Source: Verrucomicrobiota bacterium | GTDB taxonomy: Bacteria; Verrucomicrobiota; Verrucomicrobiia; Opitutales; Opitutaceae | DNA: 64,000 nucleotides | Assembly (NCBI GenBank): GCA_018239845.1 | Contig: JAFEGO010000083.1 | Coordinates: 1 to 64,000 of the forward strand | Reading direction: 5' to 3' | Shown: positions 1 through 7,540 of the stretch, piece by piece | How positions within the stretch are numbered: the first letter of the stretch is position 1 | Layout of the letters: each line of letters starts with the position of its first letter | Position numbers and translations under genes: made by a program | Notes under the pieces: generated by a model | What the model was told of the DNA's origin: nothing | What the model saw: only the letters and a program-made list of their open reading frames with translations | Database searches by the model: none

Positions 1-117
1 ATATATTTTAAAAATACTCTCGTCTAGTGAACGGCAAGTAACAAATTTGATAATACAGTTTAGTGGAACGTGCATGAAGGTCGTCGACATCACCAGGTGT
101 CGTATGCAGCTATCCAT

Positions 118-147
118 AAAAAAAGCTACGACATTACGCCGTAGCTT
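118..147 (-). terminator. Rho-independent terminator after nrdA
   Basis: An 8-bp perfect stem (AAGCTACG at 123-130 with CGTAGCTT at 140-147) has a 9-base loop. On the minus strand it is followed by a run of seven Us (forward As at 118-124). It lies about 30 bases past the nrdA stop, where a terminator for nrdA is expected. The remaining bases 1-117 are AT-richer and hold nothing recognisable. Confidence 0.75.
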
Positions 148-176
148 GAATGAGAGATTGGCTCTAAATGTTTATT

Positions 177-3100
177 TTACTGGCAGGCCTCGCACTCTTC
201 GCCACGGCGCATAGCCTCTATGGAGCAGGCTTTCTTCTCTTCGGCGGAGTACTGGCGCTTGGCGCTAGGAGTTGAGGGTTGAGAGTTGAGAGTTGAGAGG
301 TCGGAAGCCGGAGCGGCGGCGGCGGCCGTCGCCGTGTCGCGGGTGGCGGTTTCGGCTTTGGTTTCGCCGGCGGCGCCGCGGACTTCCTTTTTCACGGCGA
401 TGGTCGCCTTTTCGATGTTGGAGGCGCCGAGGGAGCGGAGGTAGTAGGTGGTCTTGAGGCCGACGTGCCACGCCTGGCGGTACATGTGGCTCAGGGTCTT
501 GAGGTCCGGGGTCTTGATCCACAGATTCACCGACTGGGCTTGGTCGATCCACTTCTGGCGGCGCGCGGCGGCGTCGATGATCCACTTGGGGTCGATGTCG
601 AAGGCCGTCAGGTAGCGGGCCTTCAGGTCGGCCGGGACGCGGTCGATGTCCTTCAGCTCGCCGTCGAAGTACTTCAGGCTGTCGATCATGTCCTGGTCCC
701 AGAGGCCGCGGGCCTTGAGGTCCTTCACGAGGAAGGGGTTCAGGACGATGAATTCGCCGGAGAGATTGGATTTAACGAAGAGGTTTTTGTAGGTGGGCTC
801 GATGCAGGGGCTCGTGGCCGTGATGTTGGAAATCGTCGCCGTGGGCGCGATCGCGAGCACGTTGCTGTTGCGCATGCCCTGGGCCGCGATCTTGGCGCGG
901 ACGGGCGTCCAGTCCATCTTGCCGCCGCGGGTCACTTCGACGGGCACGCCGCGCTCCTGCTCGAGGAGGTCGAGGGTATCCTGCGGGAGGAGGCCGCGGT
1001 CCCACTTCGAGCCCTTGTAGGTCGAGTAGGTGCCGCGCTCGGCCGCGAGGTCGGAGGAGGCTTCGTAGGCGTAGTAGGCGATGGCTTCCATGGCCTCGTC
1101 GTTGAAGTCGACGGCCTCGTTGGAGGCGAAGGCGTGGCCGCGGAGGTAGAGGGCGTGGGCGAGGCCCATCACGCCGAGGCCGATGGGGCGGTGGCGGAGG
1201 TTGGAGGTCTTGGCCGCGGCCGTCGGGTAGAAGTTGATGTCGATGACGTTGTCGAGCGCGCGGACGGCGGTGCGGATGGTCTCGCGGAGCTTCTTGTGGT
1301 CGATCTCGCCGCTGGGCAGGAGGTGGGAGTCGAGGATGACGGAGCCGAGGTTGCAGACGGCGGTCTCGTCGTTGGACGTGTTGAGCGTGATCTCGGTGCA
1401 GAGGTTGGACGAGTGGATGACGCCGACGTGATCCTGCGGGGAGCGGACGTTGCACGCGTCCTTGAAGGTGATCCAGGGGTGGCCGGTCTCGAAGAGCATC
1501 GAGAGCATCTTTTTCCAGAGGTCGAGGGCCTCGATCTTCTGGCCGTGGATCTTGCCCTCCTCGGCGAGCTTTTCGTAGCGGAGGTAGGCGGCCTCGAACT
1601 TCTTGCCGTAGAGCTCGTGGAGATCGGGCGTCTCGTTGGAGCGGAAGAGGGTCCAGGACTGGCGGGCCTCCATGCGCTTCATGAACAGGTCGGGAATCCA
1701 GTTCGCCGTGTTCATGTCGTGCGTGCGGCGGCGGTCGTCGCCGGTGTTTTTGCGCAGCTCGAGGAACTCGGTGATGTCGTTGTGCCAGGTCTCGAGGTAG
1801 GCGCAGCCGGAGCCCTTGCGCTTGCCGCCCTGGTTGACGGCGACGAGCTGGTCGTTGTGGAGCTTGAGGAAGGGGATGACGCCCTGGGACTCGCCGTTGG
1901 TGCCGCCGATGTAGGCGCCCGTACCACGGACGGCAGTCCACGAGCCGCCGAGGCCGCCGGCCCACTTGGAGAGGAAGGCATTTTCCGCGATGCCGCGGAG
2001 CATGATGCCCTCGATGGAGTCGTCCACGTAGTAGAGGTAGCAGGAGCTGAGCTGGGAGTGGAGCGTGCCGGAGTTGAAGAGCGTGGGCGTGGAGGAGCAG
2101 AAGCGGCGGCTCTTGTAGAGGTCGTACAGGGCGGCGACCTTGGCCTCGCGGTCGCCGGGCTCGTCGAGGAAGAGGCCCATGGAGACGCGCATCCAGAAGA
2201 ACTGCGGCGTCTCGATGCGGCGGGAGGGCTTGGTGGTCTTGTCGATGATCAGGTAGCGATCATACATCGTCTGGATGCCGAGGAAGTCGAACTCGAGGTC
2301 CGACGAGGGATCGAAGACGGCGGCCAGCTTGGCGAGGTCGTAGCCGAGGAGGCGGGGGTTGAGGCGCTTGATGGCGACGCCGTGCTCGAGGTACTTCTTG
2401 AAGGCGCGCTGGTGGGCGGCCTTGAGGGCGCCGATGCCGTCGCGGGAGATGTCCCAGCCGAGGACCTCCTCGTAGATGTAGGTGAGCTGGATGCGGCCGG
2501 CGAACTTGGCGAAGTCGGCGTCCTTCTCGATGAGGGTCTTCGAGTTGAGGATGATGGTGGCGTCGAGGTCCTTTTGGGAGATCTGGTCGTACACGGAGCG
2601 GCGGAGCTCGGCCTCGATCTCCTCGGGGGAGAGGCAGAGGTCGAGGCCGATGCGGGCGAACTCGATGCGCTTGCGGAGGTCGGCGCCGTCCCAGATCTCG
2701 TTCTGGCCGTTGGCGCGCTTGACGATGATCATGGTGGCCTGGCCCGGGGCGGGCGCGGCGGTGGCGGCGGACTCGCCGGCGGCGGCGACGTCGCTGTCGT
2801 CCCGGGTGGTGGCGCGGCGCTCGCGGTACTGGATGTAGGCCTTGGCGACCTTGAAGTGGCCGGCCTTCATGAGTTCCTCCTCGACGATATCCTGCACCTC
2901 CTCGATGTGGATGAAGGACTGCTTGGAGGAGTGGACGCGCTCGGAGACGGCCTTGGTGATGGCGACGGCGGGGGCGGAGTCGCGGGAGAGGGAGAGGAAG
3001 GTCTTGCGGATGGCGATCTCGACCTTCTGCTCGCTCCAGGGGACGACCTGGTTGTTGCGGCGGATGACGCGGAGGGTGGCCTGGGCGGCGGCCTCGCGGT

Positions 3101-3542
3101 CGATGGAGATCTTGCGCGCGCGGTTGAGGAGGAGGCTCTTGGCGACGAAGTAGGCGTTGTTGTCGACGAGGGTCTTCTCGATGAGCTCGTAGAGGGCGTT
3201 GAGCGAGAGGCGGAGGGGGGACGAGGTGCGGGCGAGGTTGGCGAGGTTGACGGAGACCTCGGAGCAGAGGCGGGCGACCCACGCGCGGTTGGCGTCGTTG
3301 AAGATGTCCTTCTCGCCGCGGGCGAGGCAGACGTTGGTGAGGGCCTTGCCGAGGGTGTCGGCGACCTCGGCGAGGTCGAAGCGCTCCTCGCCGTGCGGGC
3401 AGAGCAGCACGACGTTGGGCCCGGCGATGGACTCGGCGGCGAGGACATCGCGCCAGGCGTAGTGGGGCTTCTGATCGACGGGGGCGTGGACGGTGCGCTT
3501 GAGGGCCAGGTCGTGCGCGAGAGTGGGATTGCTGCTGCTCAT
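177..3542 (-). CDS. nrdA: Ribonucleoside-diphosphate reductase, large (alpha) subunit, class I
   Basis: Catalytic subunit that reduces ribonucleoside diphosphates to deoxynucleotides in the cytoplasm, together with the NrdB radical subunit. The catalytic barrel is clear: SSCYL carries the first redox cysteine, NLCTEI the Asn/Cys/Glu active site, AVCNLGS the partner cysteine, and TTYYLRSLG the radical-transfer tyrosine pair. The C-terminus EECEACQ is the swinging CxxC tail. The N-terminal ~375 residues contain two clear ATP-cone modules and probably a third, more than the usual one. I chose the Met of MSSSNPTLAHDL (1121 aa); an upstream ATG at 3641 would add 33 residues of unlikely composition. 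The linker before the CxxC tail (bases about 269-300) is encoded by a GTTGAGAGTTGAG-type tandem repeat, reading LSTLNSQPSTPSA. nrdB lies 172 bases upstream on the same strand. Confidence 0.95.
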   Translation of the reverse strand: MSSSNPTLAHDLALKRTVHAPVDQKPHYAWRDVLAAESIAGPNVVLLCPHGEERFDLAEVADTLGKALTNVCLARGEKDIFNDANRAWVARLCSEVSVNLANLARTSSPLRLSLNALYELIEKTLVDNNAYFVAKSLLLNRARKISIDREAAAQATLRVIRRNNQVVPWSEQKVEIAIRKTFLSLSRDSAPAVAITKAVSERVHSSKQSFIHIEEVQDIVEEELMKAGHFKVAKAYIQYRERRATTRDDSDVAAAGESAATAAPAPGQATMIIVKRANGQNEIWDGADLRKRIEFARIGLDLCLSPEEIEAELRRSVYDQISQKDLDATIILNSKTLIEKDADFAKFAGRIQLTYIYEEVLGWDISRDGIGALKAAHQRAFKKYLEHGVAIKRLNPRLLGYDLAKLAAVFDPSSDLEFDFLGIQTMYDRYLIIDKTTKPSRRIETPQFFWMRVSMGLFLDEPGDREAKVAALYDLYKSRRFCSSTPTLFNSGTLHSQLSSCYLYYVDDSIEGIMLRGIAENAFLSKWAGGLGGSWTAVRGTGAYIGGTNGESQGVIPFLKLHNDQLVAVNQGGKRKGSGCAYLETWHNDITEFLELRKNTGDDRRRTHDMNTANWIPDLFMKRMEARQSWTLFRSNETPDLHELYGKKFEAAYLRYEKLAEEGKIHGQKIEALDLWKKMLSMLFETGHPWITFKDACNVRSPQDHVGVIHSSNLCTEITLNTSNDETAVCNLGSVILDSHLLPSGEIDHKKLRETIRTAVRALDNVIDINFYPTAAAKTSNLRHRPIGLGVMGLAHALYLRGHAFASNEAVDFNDEAMEAIAYYAYEASSDLAAERGTYSTYKGSKWDRGLLPQDTLDLLEQERGVPVEVTRGGKMDWTPVRAKIAAQGMRNSNVLAIAPTATISNITATSPCIEPTYKNLFVKSNLSGEFIVLNPFLVKDLKARGLWDQDMIDSLKYFDGELKDIDRVPADLKARYLTAFDIDPKWIIDAAARRQKWIDQAQSVNLWIKTPDLKTLSHMYRQAWHVGLKTTYYLRSLGASNIEKATIAVKKEVRGAAGETKAETATRDTATAAAAAPASDLSTLNSQPSTPSAKRQYSAEEKKACSIEAMRRGEECEACQ
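269..300. repeat. Short tandem word repeat (GTTGAGA type) inside nrdA
   Basis: About 32 bases built from 9-base variants of GTTGAGAGT. It encodes a Ser/Thr/Leu/Asn-rich linker just before the CxxC tail of NrdA. It resembles dispersed intergenic word repeats and sits in the most insertion-tolerant part of the protein. Confidence 0.6.
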
Positions 3543-3714
3543 GGTGCGGGAAAAGTTAACGGGATTGAAACAAAACGGCGGGAGTGATGAGTCGGAAAAG
3601 GAATAGCTCCGGAGCGGAGGCCGGCGCGGGGCCGGCGTCACATCGGAAGGAACGGTGAGTAGGGAAGAAAGCGATACAGGCGGACGGAAACGGGGACGGA
3701 CGGGCTGCGGGGTA

Positions 3715-4800
3715 TTACAGCTCGTCGTCCGAAGCGACGGTGAGGGACGAGGCCTTCTGGTACTCGGTGACGCGACCCTCGAAGAAGTTCTGCTCCTTCT
3801 TGATGTCCATCATCTCGGCGAGCCACGGGAGGGGGTTCTTGACGCCGCCGGAGAGCGGGGCGAGGCCGCAGCCCTCGAGGCGGCGGTCCGCGATGTAGTC
3901 GATGTAGGTCAGGAACTCCTCGGCGGCGAGGCCGACGGCGTTGACGGGGAGACAGTCACGGATGAAGTCCTTTTCGAGGGCGATGGCCTCGGCCATGAGG
4001 GCGCGGAGCTCTTCCTTGAACTCGGCGGTCCAGATGTCGCGGTTCTCCTCGACGAGGTCCATGAAGAGATTGCGGAAGACCTCGATGTGGTTGGACTCGT
4101 CGCGCAGGGTGTAGCGGAACATCTGGCCGATGCCGGGGAACTTGTTCTGCCGGTAGAGCGAGAGGATCATGCCGAAGAGGCCGTAGAACTGGGTGCCCTC
4201 CATGCACTGGCCGAAGACGAAGATGTTCTTCGCGAGGAGGCGCTTGTTTTCCGGGAGGGTGAGATCGATGTCGCGGCGGAGCTCGCGGGAGATGCGGGTG
4301 ACGAACTCGTTCTTGCGGACGATCGTGGGGACGTCCTCGAACATGGCCTCGCACTCGTGCGGGTTGATGCCGAGGGAGGCGATCATGTAGAGGAGCGAGT
4401 CGGCGTGGATGTTTTCCTCGTGGGCGTGGCGGCCGAGCACGAGCTTGAGCTCGGGGGCGGTGACGAGTTCGCGGACAACGTGCTGGATGTTGTCGCCGAC
4501 GATGCCCTCGGCGGCGGAGAAATAGCCGATGCCCATGCGCACGATCCAGCGCTCGATGGCGGAGACGCCCTTCTCATCGCGCCACTGCTCGATGTCCTTG
4601 CCCATCGGGATGTCCTCGGGCTCCCAGTGGTTGGCCTTCATGGTGCGGTAGAGATCGTAGGCCCACTGATATTTCAGCGGGAGGAGATTGAAGGTCATCG
4701 AATTGCGGCCGTTGATGACCCGCTTGGCGGCAAAAGCCGCCTCGGCCTTGTCCTGGTCGAGAACGAAGGTCTTGGATCCTACCTGAAAGCTTTTTTGCAT
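3715..4800 (-). CDS. nrdB: Ribonucleoside-diphosphate reductase, small (beta) subunit, class Ic type
   Basis: Radical-generating R2 subunit of ribonucleotide reductase, 361 aa from the Met of MQKSFQVGSK. Metal-ligand motifs are visible: E98 in AAEGIVGDN, and E129/H132 in HEENIHADSLLY. The position four residues after H132, which holds the radical tyrosine in E. coli NrdB (Y122), is Leu136. Chlamydia trachomatis R2 has Phe there and also uses Glu as first ligand, so this protein best fits the tyrosine-less Mn/Fe class Ic group. That assignment is inferred from motif alignment by eye. An in-frame upstream extension to 5259 exists but looks like non-coding sequence. It is probably co-transcribed with nrdA (172-base gap). 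Confidence 0.93.
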   Translation of the reverse strand: MQKSFQVGSKTFVLDQDKAEAAFAAKRVINGRNSMTFNLLPLKYQWAYDLYRTMKANHWEPEDIPMGKDIEQWRDEKGVSAIERWIVRMGIGYFSAAEGIVGDNIQHVVRELVTAPELKLVLGRHAHEENIHADSLLYMIASLGINPHECEAMFEDVPTIVRKNEFVTRISRELRRDIDLTLPENKRLLAKNIFVFGQCMEGTQFYGLFGMILSLYRQNKFPGIGQMFRYTLRDESNHIEVFRNLFMDLVEENRDIWTAEFKEELRALMAEAIALEKDFIRDCLPVNAVGLAAEEFLTYIDYIADRRLEGCGLAPLSGGVKNPLPWLAEMMDIKKEQNFFEGRVTEYQKASSLTVASDDEL

Positions 4801-5329
4801 GAGAAAAGGACGAAAAAGGGCTGAATTGAGGAGGAAAAGAGGGGTTATTGAGGCAAAAACGGGCGAAGCGAGCGGAAGTTGCGGGAAGTTATTTACGAGT
4901 TGTTGACCACTACAGGATGTGGTCTCGGGTCGTTTCGACCACAACCTATTGAACCCATCATTTGGGCCGTCAATAGGTTTATGGGAATAACTCTGTAAAA
5001 TTTTCGATGATTTTGGCTTGCCCCGAAAACAGCCCGGGAACGGCTCCCAAAGCGGCTCTGGAAGCTGAAGTCCGGCACTTGCAATAAGTGCAATACGCGA
5101 TTTTCGAGGGCGACGGAGGGCAAAACGGGCGGCCGGCGGATACGCGGCGCTGAAAAATCGGGGATCGTATCCGCGCGGCGTAAACGCCCCCTGCCAACCG
5201 GCCTCCAGAGCGGGCCGGCGGGCCGCGTGATTTCCGGATGGATGTCCGCGGGGCGGCACGGCCAGACTGCGTGCCGTGAACCCGCCCCGGGGCAGGCCGC
5301 CCTATGTGTTTTAATTTTGGATACTATTG
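4801..5329. promoter_or_regulatory. Divergent intergenic region with several inverted repeats upstream of nrdB
   Basis: 529 bases without a convincing gene. The nrdB-proximal half is relatively AT-rich and contains perfect inverted repeats: GACCAC/GTGGTC (4905-4910 and 4919-4924), GGTCG/CGACC (4928-4932 and 4936-4940), AACCTATTGA/TCAATAGGTT (4943-4952 and 4970-4979), and GCACTT/AAGTGC (5075-5080 and 5086-5091). On the minus strand TTGACG is followed after 17 bases by AATAGG, a possible weak promoter overlapping the third repeat. I see no NrdR-box pair and no cobalamin riboswitch. The half nearer 5330 must also hold the promoter of the divergent gene; none is obvious. Confidence 0.45.
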
Positions 5330-7366
5330 ATGCGCGCGACCGACCCCGCCCTCCCCCGCTCCCCTGCCCGCATCCGGGCGGCGGCCGCGCTGCTCGCCGC
5401 CGCCGGCACGCTGGCGTACCTTAACAGCTTCGCCGTCCCCTTCCTCTTCGACGACCTGCCCTCGATCGTGCAAAACCCCGCGATCCGCCACCTCTGGCCG
5501 CCGGGCGACGTGCTCTTCCCCGCACAGGGCGGGCTGACGACGAGCGGACGGCCGCTGGTCAATCTGTCGTTGGCTTTCAACTACGCAATCAGCGGGACGG
5601 CCGGGTGGAGCTACCACGCGCTCAACCTCCTGATCCACCTCGGCGCGGGGCTCGCGCTCCTCGGCCTGGTGCGCCGCACGCTGCTGCTCCCGGCGCTGCG
5701 CGCGGCGTGGGGCGCCGGCGCACTCCCCTGCGCGCTGGCGGCCGCGGCATTGTGGATGCTGCACCCGCTGCAGACGGAGTCGGTCACGTACATCGTGCAG
5801 CGCGCGGAGGCGCTGATGGGCCTTTGCTACCTGCTCACGCTCTATGCCTTCGTGCGCGCGGCGGATTCACCGGCGCCGGGCCGCTGGCTCGCGGCCAGTG
5901 TCGGCGCGTGCCTGGCGGGCATGGCGAGCAAGGAGGTCATGGTCTCGGCGCCGCTGATGGTGCTGCTGTACGACCGCACGTTTGTCGCGGGGAGTTTTCG
6001 CGCGGCGTGGCAGGCGCGGCGGCGCTACTATCTCGCGCTCGCGGGCACGTGGGTGCTGCTCGGCGCGCTGGTGCTCAGCACGGGCGGCGACCGCGGGGGC
6101 ACCGCAGGCTTTGGGCTTGGGGTGACGTGGTCGGAGTATGGGCTCACACAGTTCCAGGCGATCATGCACTACCTGCGGCTGAGCGTGTGGCCGCAGCCGC
6201 TGATCTTTGAATACGGGCTGTTTTCCGCCGGGAGCCCCGGCGATATCCTGCCCTATGCGCTACCGGTGGGGCTGCTGTTCATCGGCACCCTCGTTGCACT
6301 GTGGCGCCGGCCGGCCCTAGGGTTCTTGGGCGCGTGGTTCTTCGCGCTGCTGGCCCCCACCTCGCTCGTGCCGAGCACGGTGCAGCTGATCGTAGAGCAC
6401 CGTATGTACCTCGCGCTCGCGGCGGTGATGGTGGCGCTTGCGCTGGCCGCGCACCGCTGGCTCGGGCGGCAAGGGCTGGTCGTCTGCCTGCTGCTCGCGG
6501 CGGCGGGCGGCGGGCTCACCGTGCGGCGCAACGCCGACTACCGCACGGAGCTCGGGCTGTGGGCCGATACCGTGCAAAAACGCCCGCAGAGCATCTTTGC
6601 CCGGCAGAACTACGGCCAGGCGCTGCTCCACGCCGGTCGCACCGCGGAGGCGATCCAGCAGCACGAGGCCGCGGTGCAACTGCGGCCCGACGATGCGACG
6701 ATGCACTACAACCTGGGGCTGGCACTCTTCGAAGCCGGACAGACCGACGCAGCCATCGCCGCCTACGGCACGGCCCTGCGGCTGAAGCCCGACGACGCCG
6801 ACGTACACAGCAACCTCGGCGTGGCGCTGGCCGTGCGCGGGCAGCCCGAAGCTGCGCTGCGGCATCACGCGCTCGCAGCGCGCCTGGAGCCGTCGAATCC
6901 ACAATTTAATTACAATCTCGGCCTCTGCCTCACGAGCCTCGGGCGCACGGCCGAAGCCATCGCGGCCTACGAGACGGCCGTACATCTCGACCCCGGCTAT
7001 GCCGACGCGCAAACCAACCTCGGCACGGCGCTGGCCGAGAGCGGCCGGCTCGAGGCCGGGATCAGCCACTACGCCGAGGCCGTGCGGCTGACGGGCGGGG
7101 AACCTAACGCCCGTAAAAACCTCGGTCACGCCCTGCTCGCAGCCGGACGCGCGGAGGAGGCGGCGGTGCAATTTCGCGCGACATTGGTCCGCCAACCCAG
7201 CGACGCCGAAGGGCACCTCGGCCTCGGCGACGCATTGGCTCAACTGGGCCGGCTGACGGAAGCGGCGAGCGAATATGCGGCAGCGGTGAAATTACAGCCG
7301 GCGCTGGATCTAGCCCGCGAGCGGCTGGAGCAAGTCCAAGCGGAGCAGGGCCGGCGGCGGGAGTGA
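5330..7366 (+). CDS. TMTC-like membrane glycosyltransferase-type protein with C-terminal TPR repeats
   Basis: A 678-aa polytopic membrane protein. The first ~400 residues carry many hydrophobic segments and an early FLFDDLPSIV motif after the first helix, as in GT-C fold proteins of the TMTC (DUF1736) type. The last ~260 residues form about seven tetratricopeptide repeats (for example MHYNLGLALFEAGQTDAAI). In eukaryotes TMTC proteins are O-mannosyltransferases of the secretory pathway; the bacterial homologues are not characterised, so a glycan-transfer role is inference. I chose the ATG at 5330 rather than the TTG just before it. It stands alone, divergent from nrdB, with no partner gene. 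Confidence 0.75.
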   Translation: MRATDPALPRSPARIRAAAALLAAAGTLAYLNSFAVPFLFDDLPSIVQNPAIRHLWPPGDVLFPAQGGLTTSGRPLVNLSLAFNYAISGTAGWSYHALNLLIHLGAGLALLGLVRRTLLLPALRAAWGAGALPCALAAAALWMLHPLQTESVTYIVQRAEALMGLCYLLTLYAFVRAADSPAPGRWLAASVGACLAGMASKEVMVSAPLMVLLYDRTFVAGSFRAAWQARRRYYLALAGTWVLLGALVLSTGGDRGGTAGFGLGVTWSEYGLTQFQAIMHYLRLSVWPQPLIFEYGLFSAGSPGDILPYALPVGLLFIGTLVALWRRPALGFLGAWFFALLAPTSLVPSTVQLIVEHRMYLALAAVMVALALAAHRWLGRQGLVVCLLLAAAGGGLTVRRNADYRTELGLWADTVQKRPQSIFARQNYGQALLHAGRTAEAIQQHEAAVQLRPDDATMHYNLGLALFEAGQTDAAIAAYGTALRLKPDDADVHSNLGVALAVRGQPEAALRHHALAARLEPSNPQFNYNLGLCLTSLGRTAEAIAAYETAVHLDPGYADAQTNLGTALAESGRLEAGISHYAEAVRLTGGEPNARKNLGHALLAAGRAEEAAVQFRATLVRQPSDAEGHLGLGDALAQLGRLTEAASEYAAAVKLQPALDLARERLEQVQAEQGRRRE

Positions 7367-7396
7367 GCCGGACTGCCACGGCATAATGGAGGCCAA

Positions 7397-7420
7397 GGGC
7401 GGGTCTGAGACCCGCCCTAC
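7397..7420 (-). repeat. REP-like palindrome with GTAG head
   Basis: Perfect 9-bp stem GGGCGGGTC/GACCCGCCC with a 3-base loop, preceded on the minus strand by GTAG. It lies 30 bases after the TPR gene. It matches four other GTAG-headed palindromes in the window, all next to stop codons. Confidence 0.6.
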
Positions 7421-7476
7421 TTCGGACGCGGAGCCCATGCCAGGGCCAGATCCCACCCTCCGACCACGCGGGCAAT

Positions 7477-7508
7477 AAAAAAGGCGGCCGCATTACTGCG
7501 GCCGCCTT
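7477..7508 (-). terminator. Rho-independent terminator after TonB-dependent receptor gene
   Basis: An 11-bp perfect stem (AAGGCGGCCGC at 7481-7491 with GCGGCCGCCTT at 7498-7508) and a 6-base loop, with six Us following on the minus strand. It is 33 bases past the receptor's stop codon. Confidence 0.85.
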
Positions 7509-7540
7509 GAGAGGGCTGGGACTTTGATCCCGGAGGGTCC

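Noticed and set aside
465..3587. 1040-codon open frame antisense to nrdA
   Set aside because: Composition is artificial (Val/Glu/Gly/Asp/Leu runs) and it mirrors a certain nrdA gene; a GC-rich antisense artefact.
4801..5329. Cobalamin riboswitch or NrdR boxes ahead of nrdB
   Set aside because: No B12-box sequence and no pair of NrdR-box palindromes could be found.
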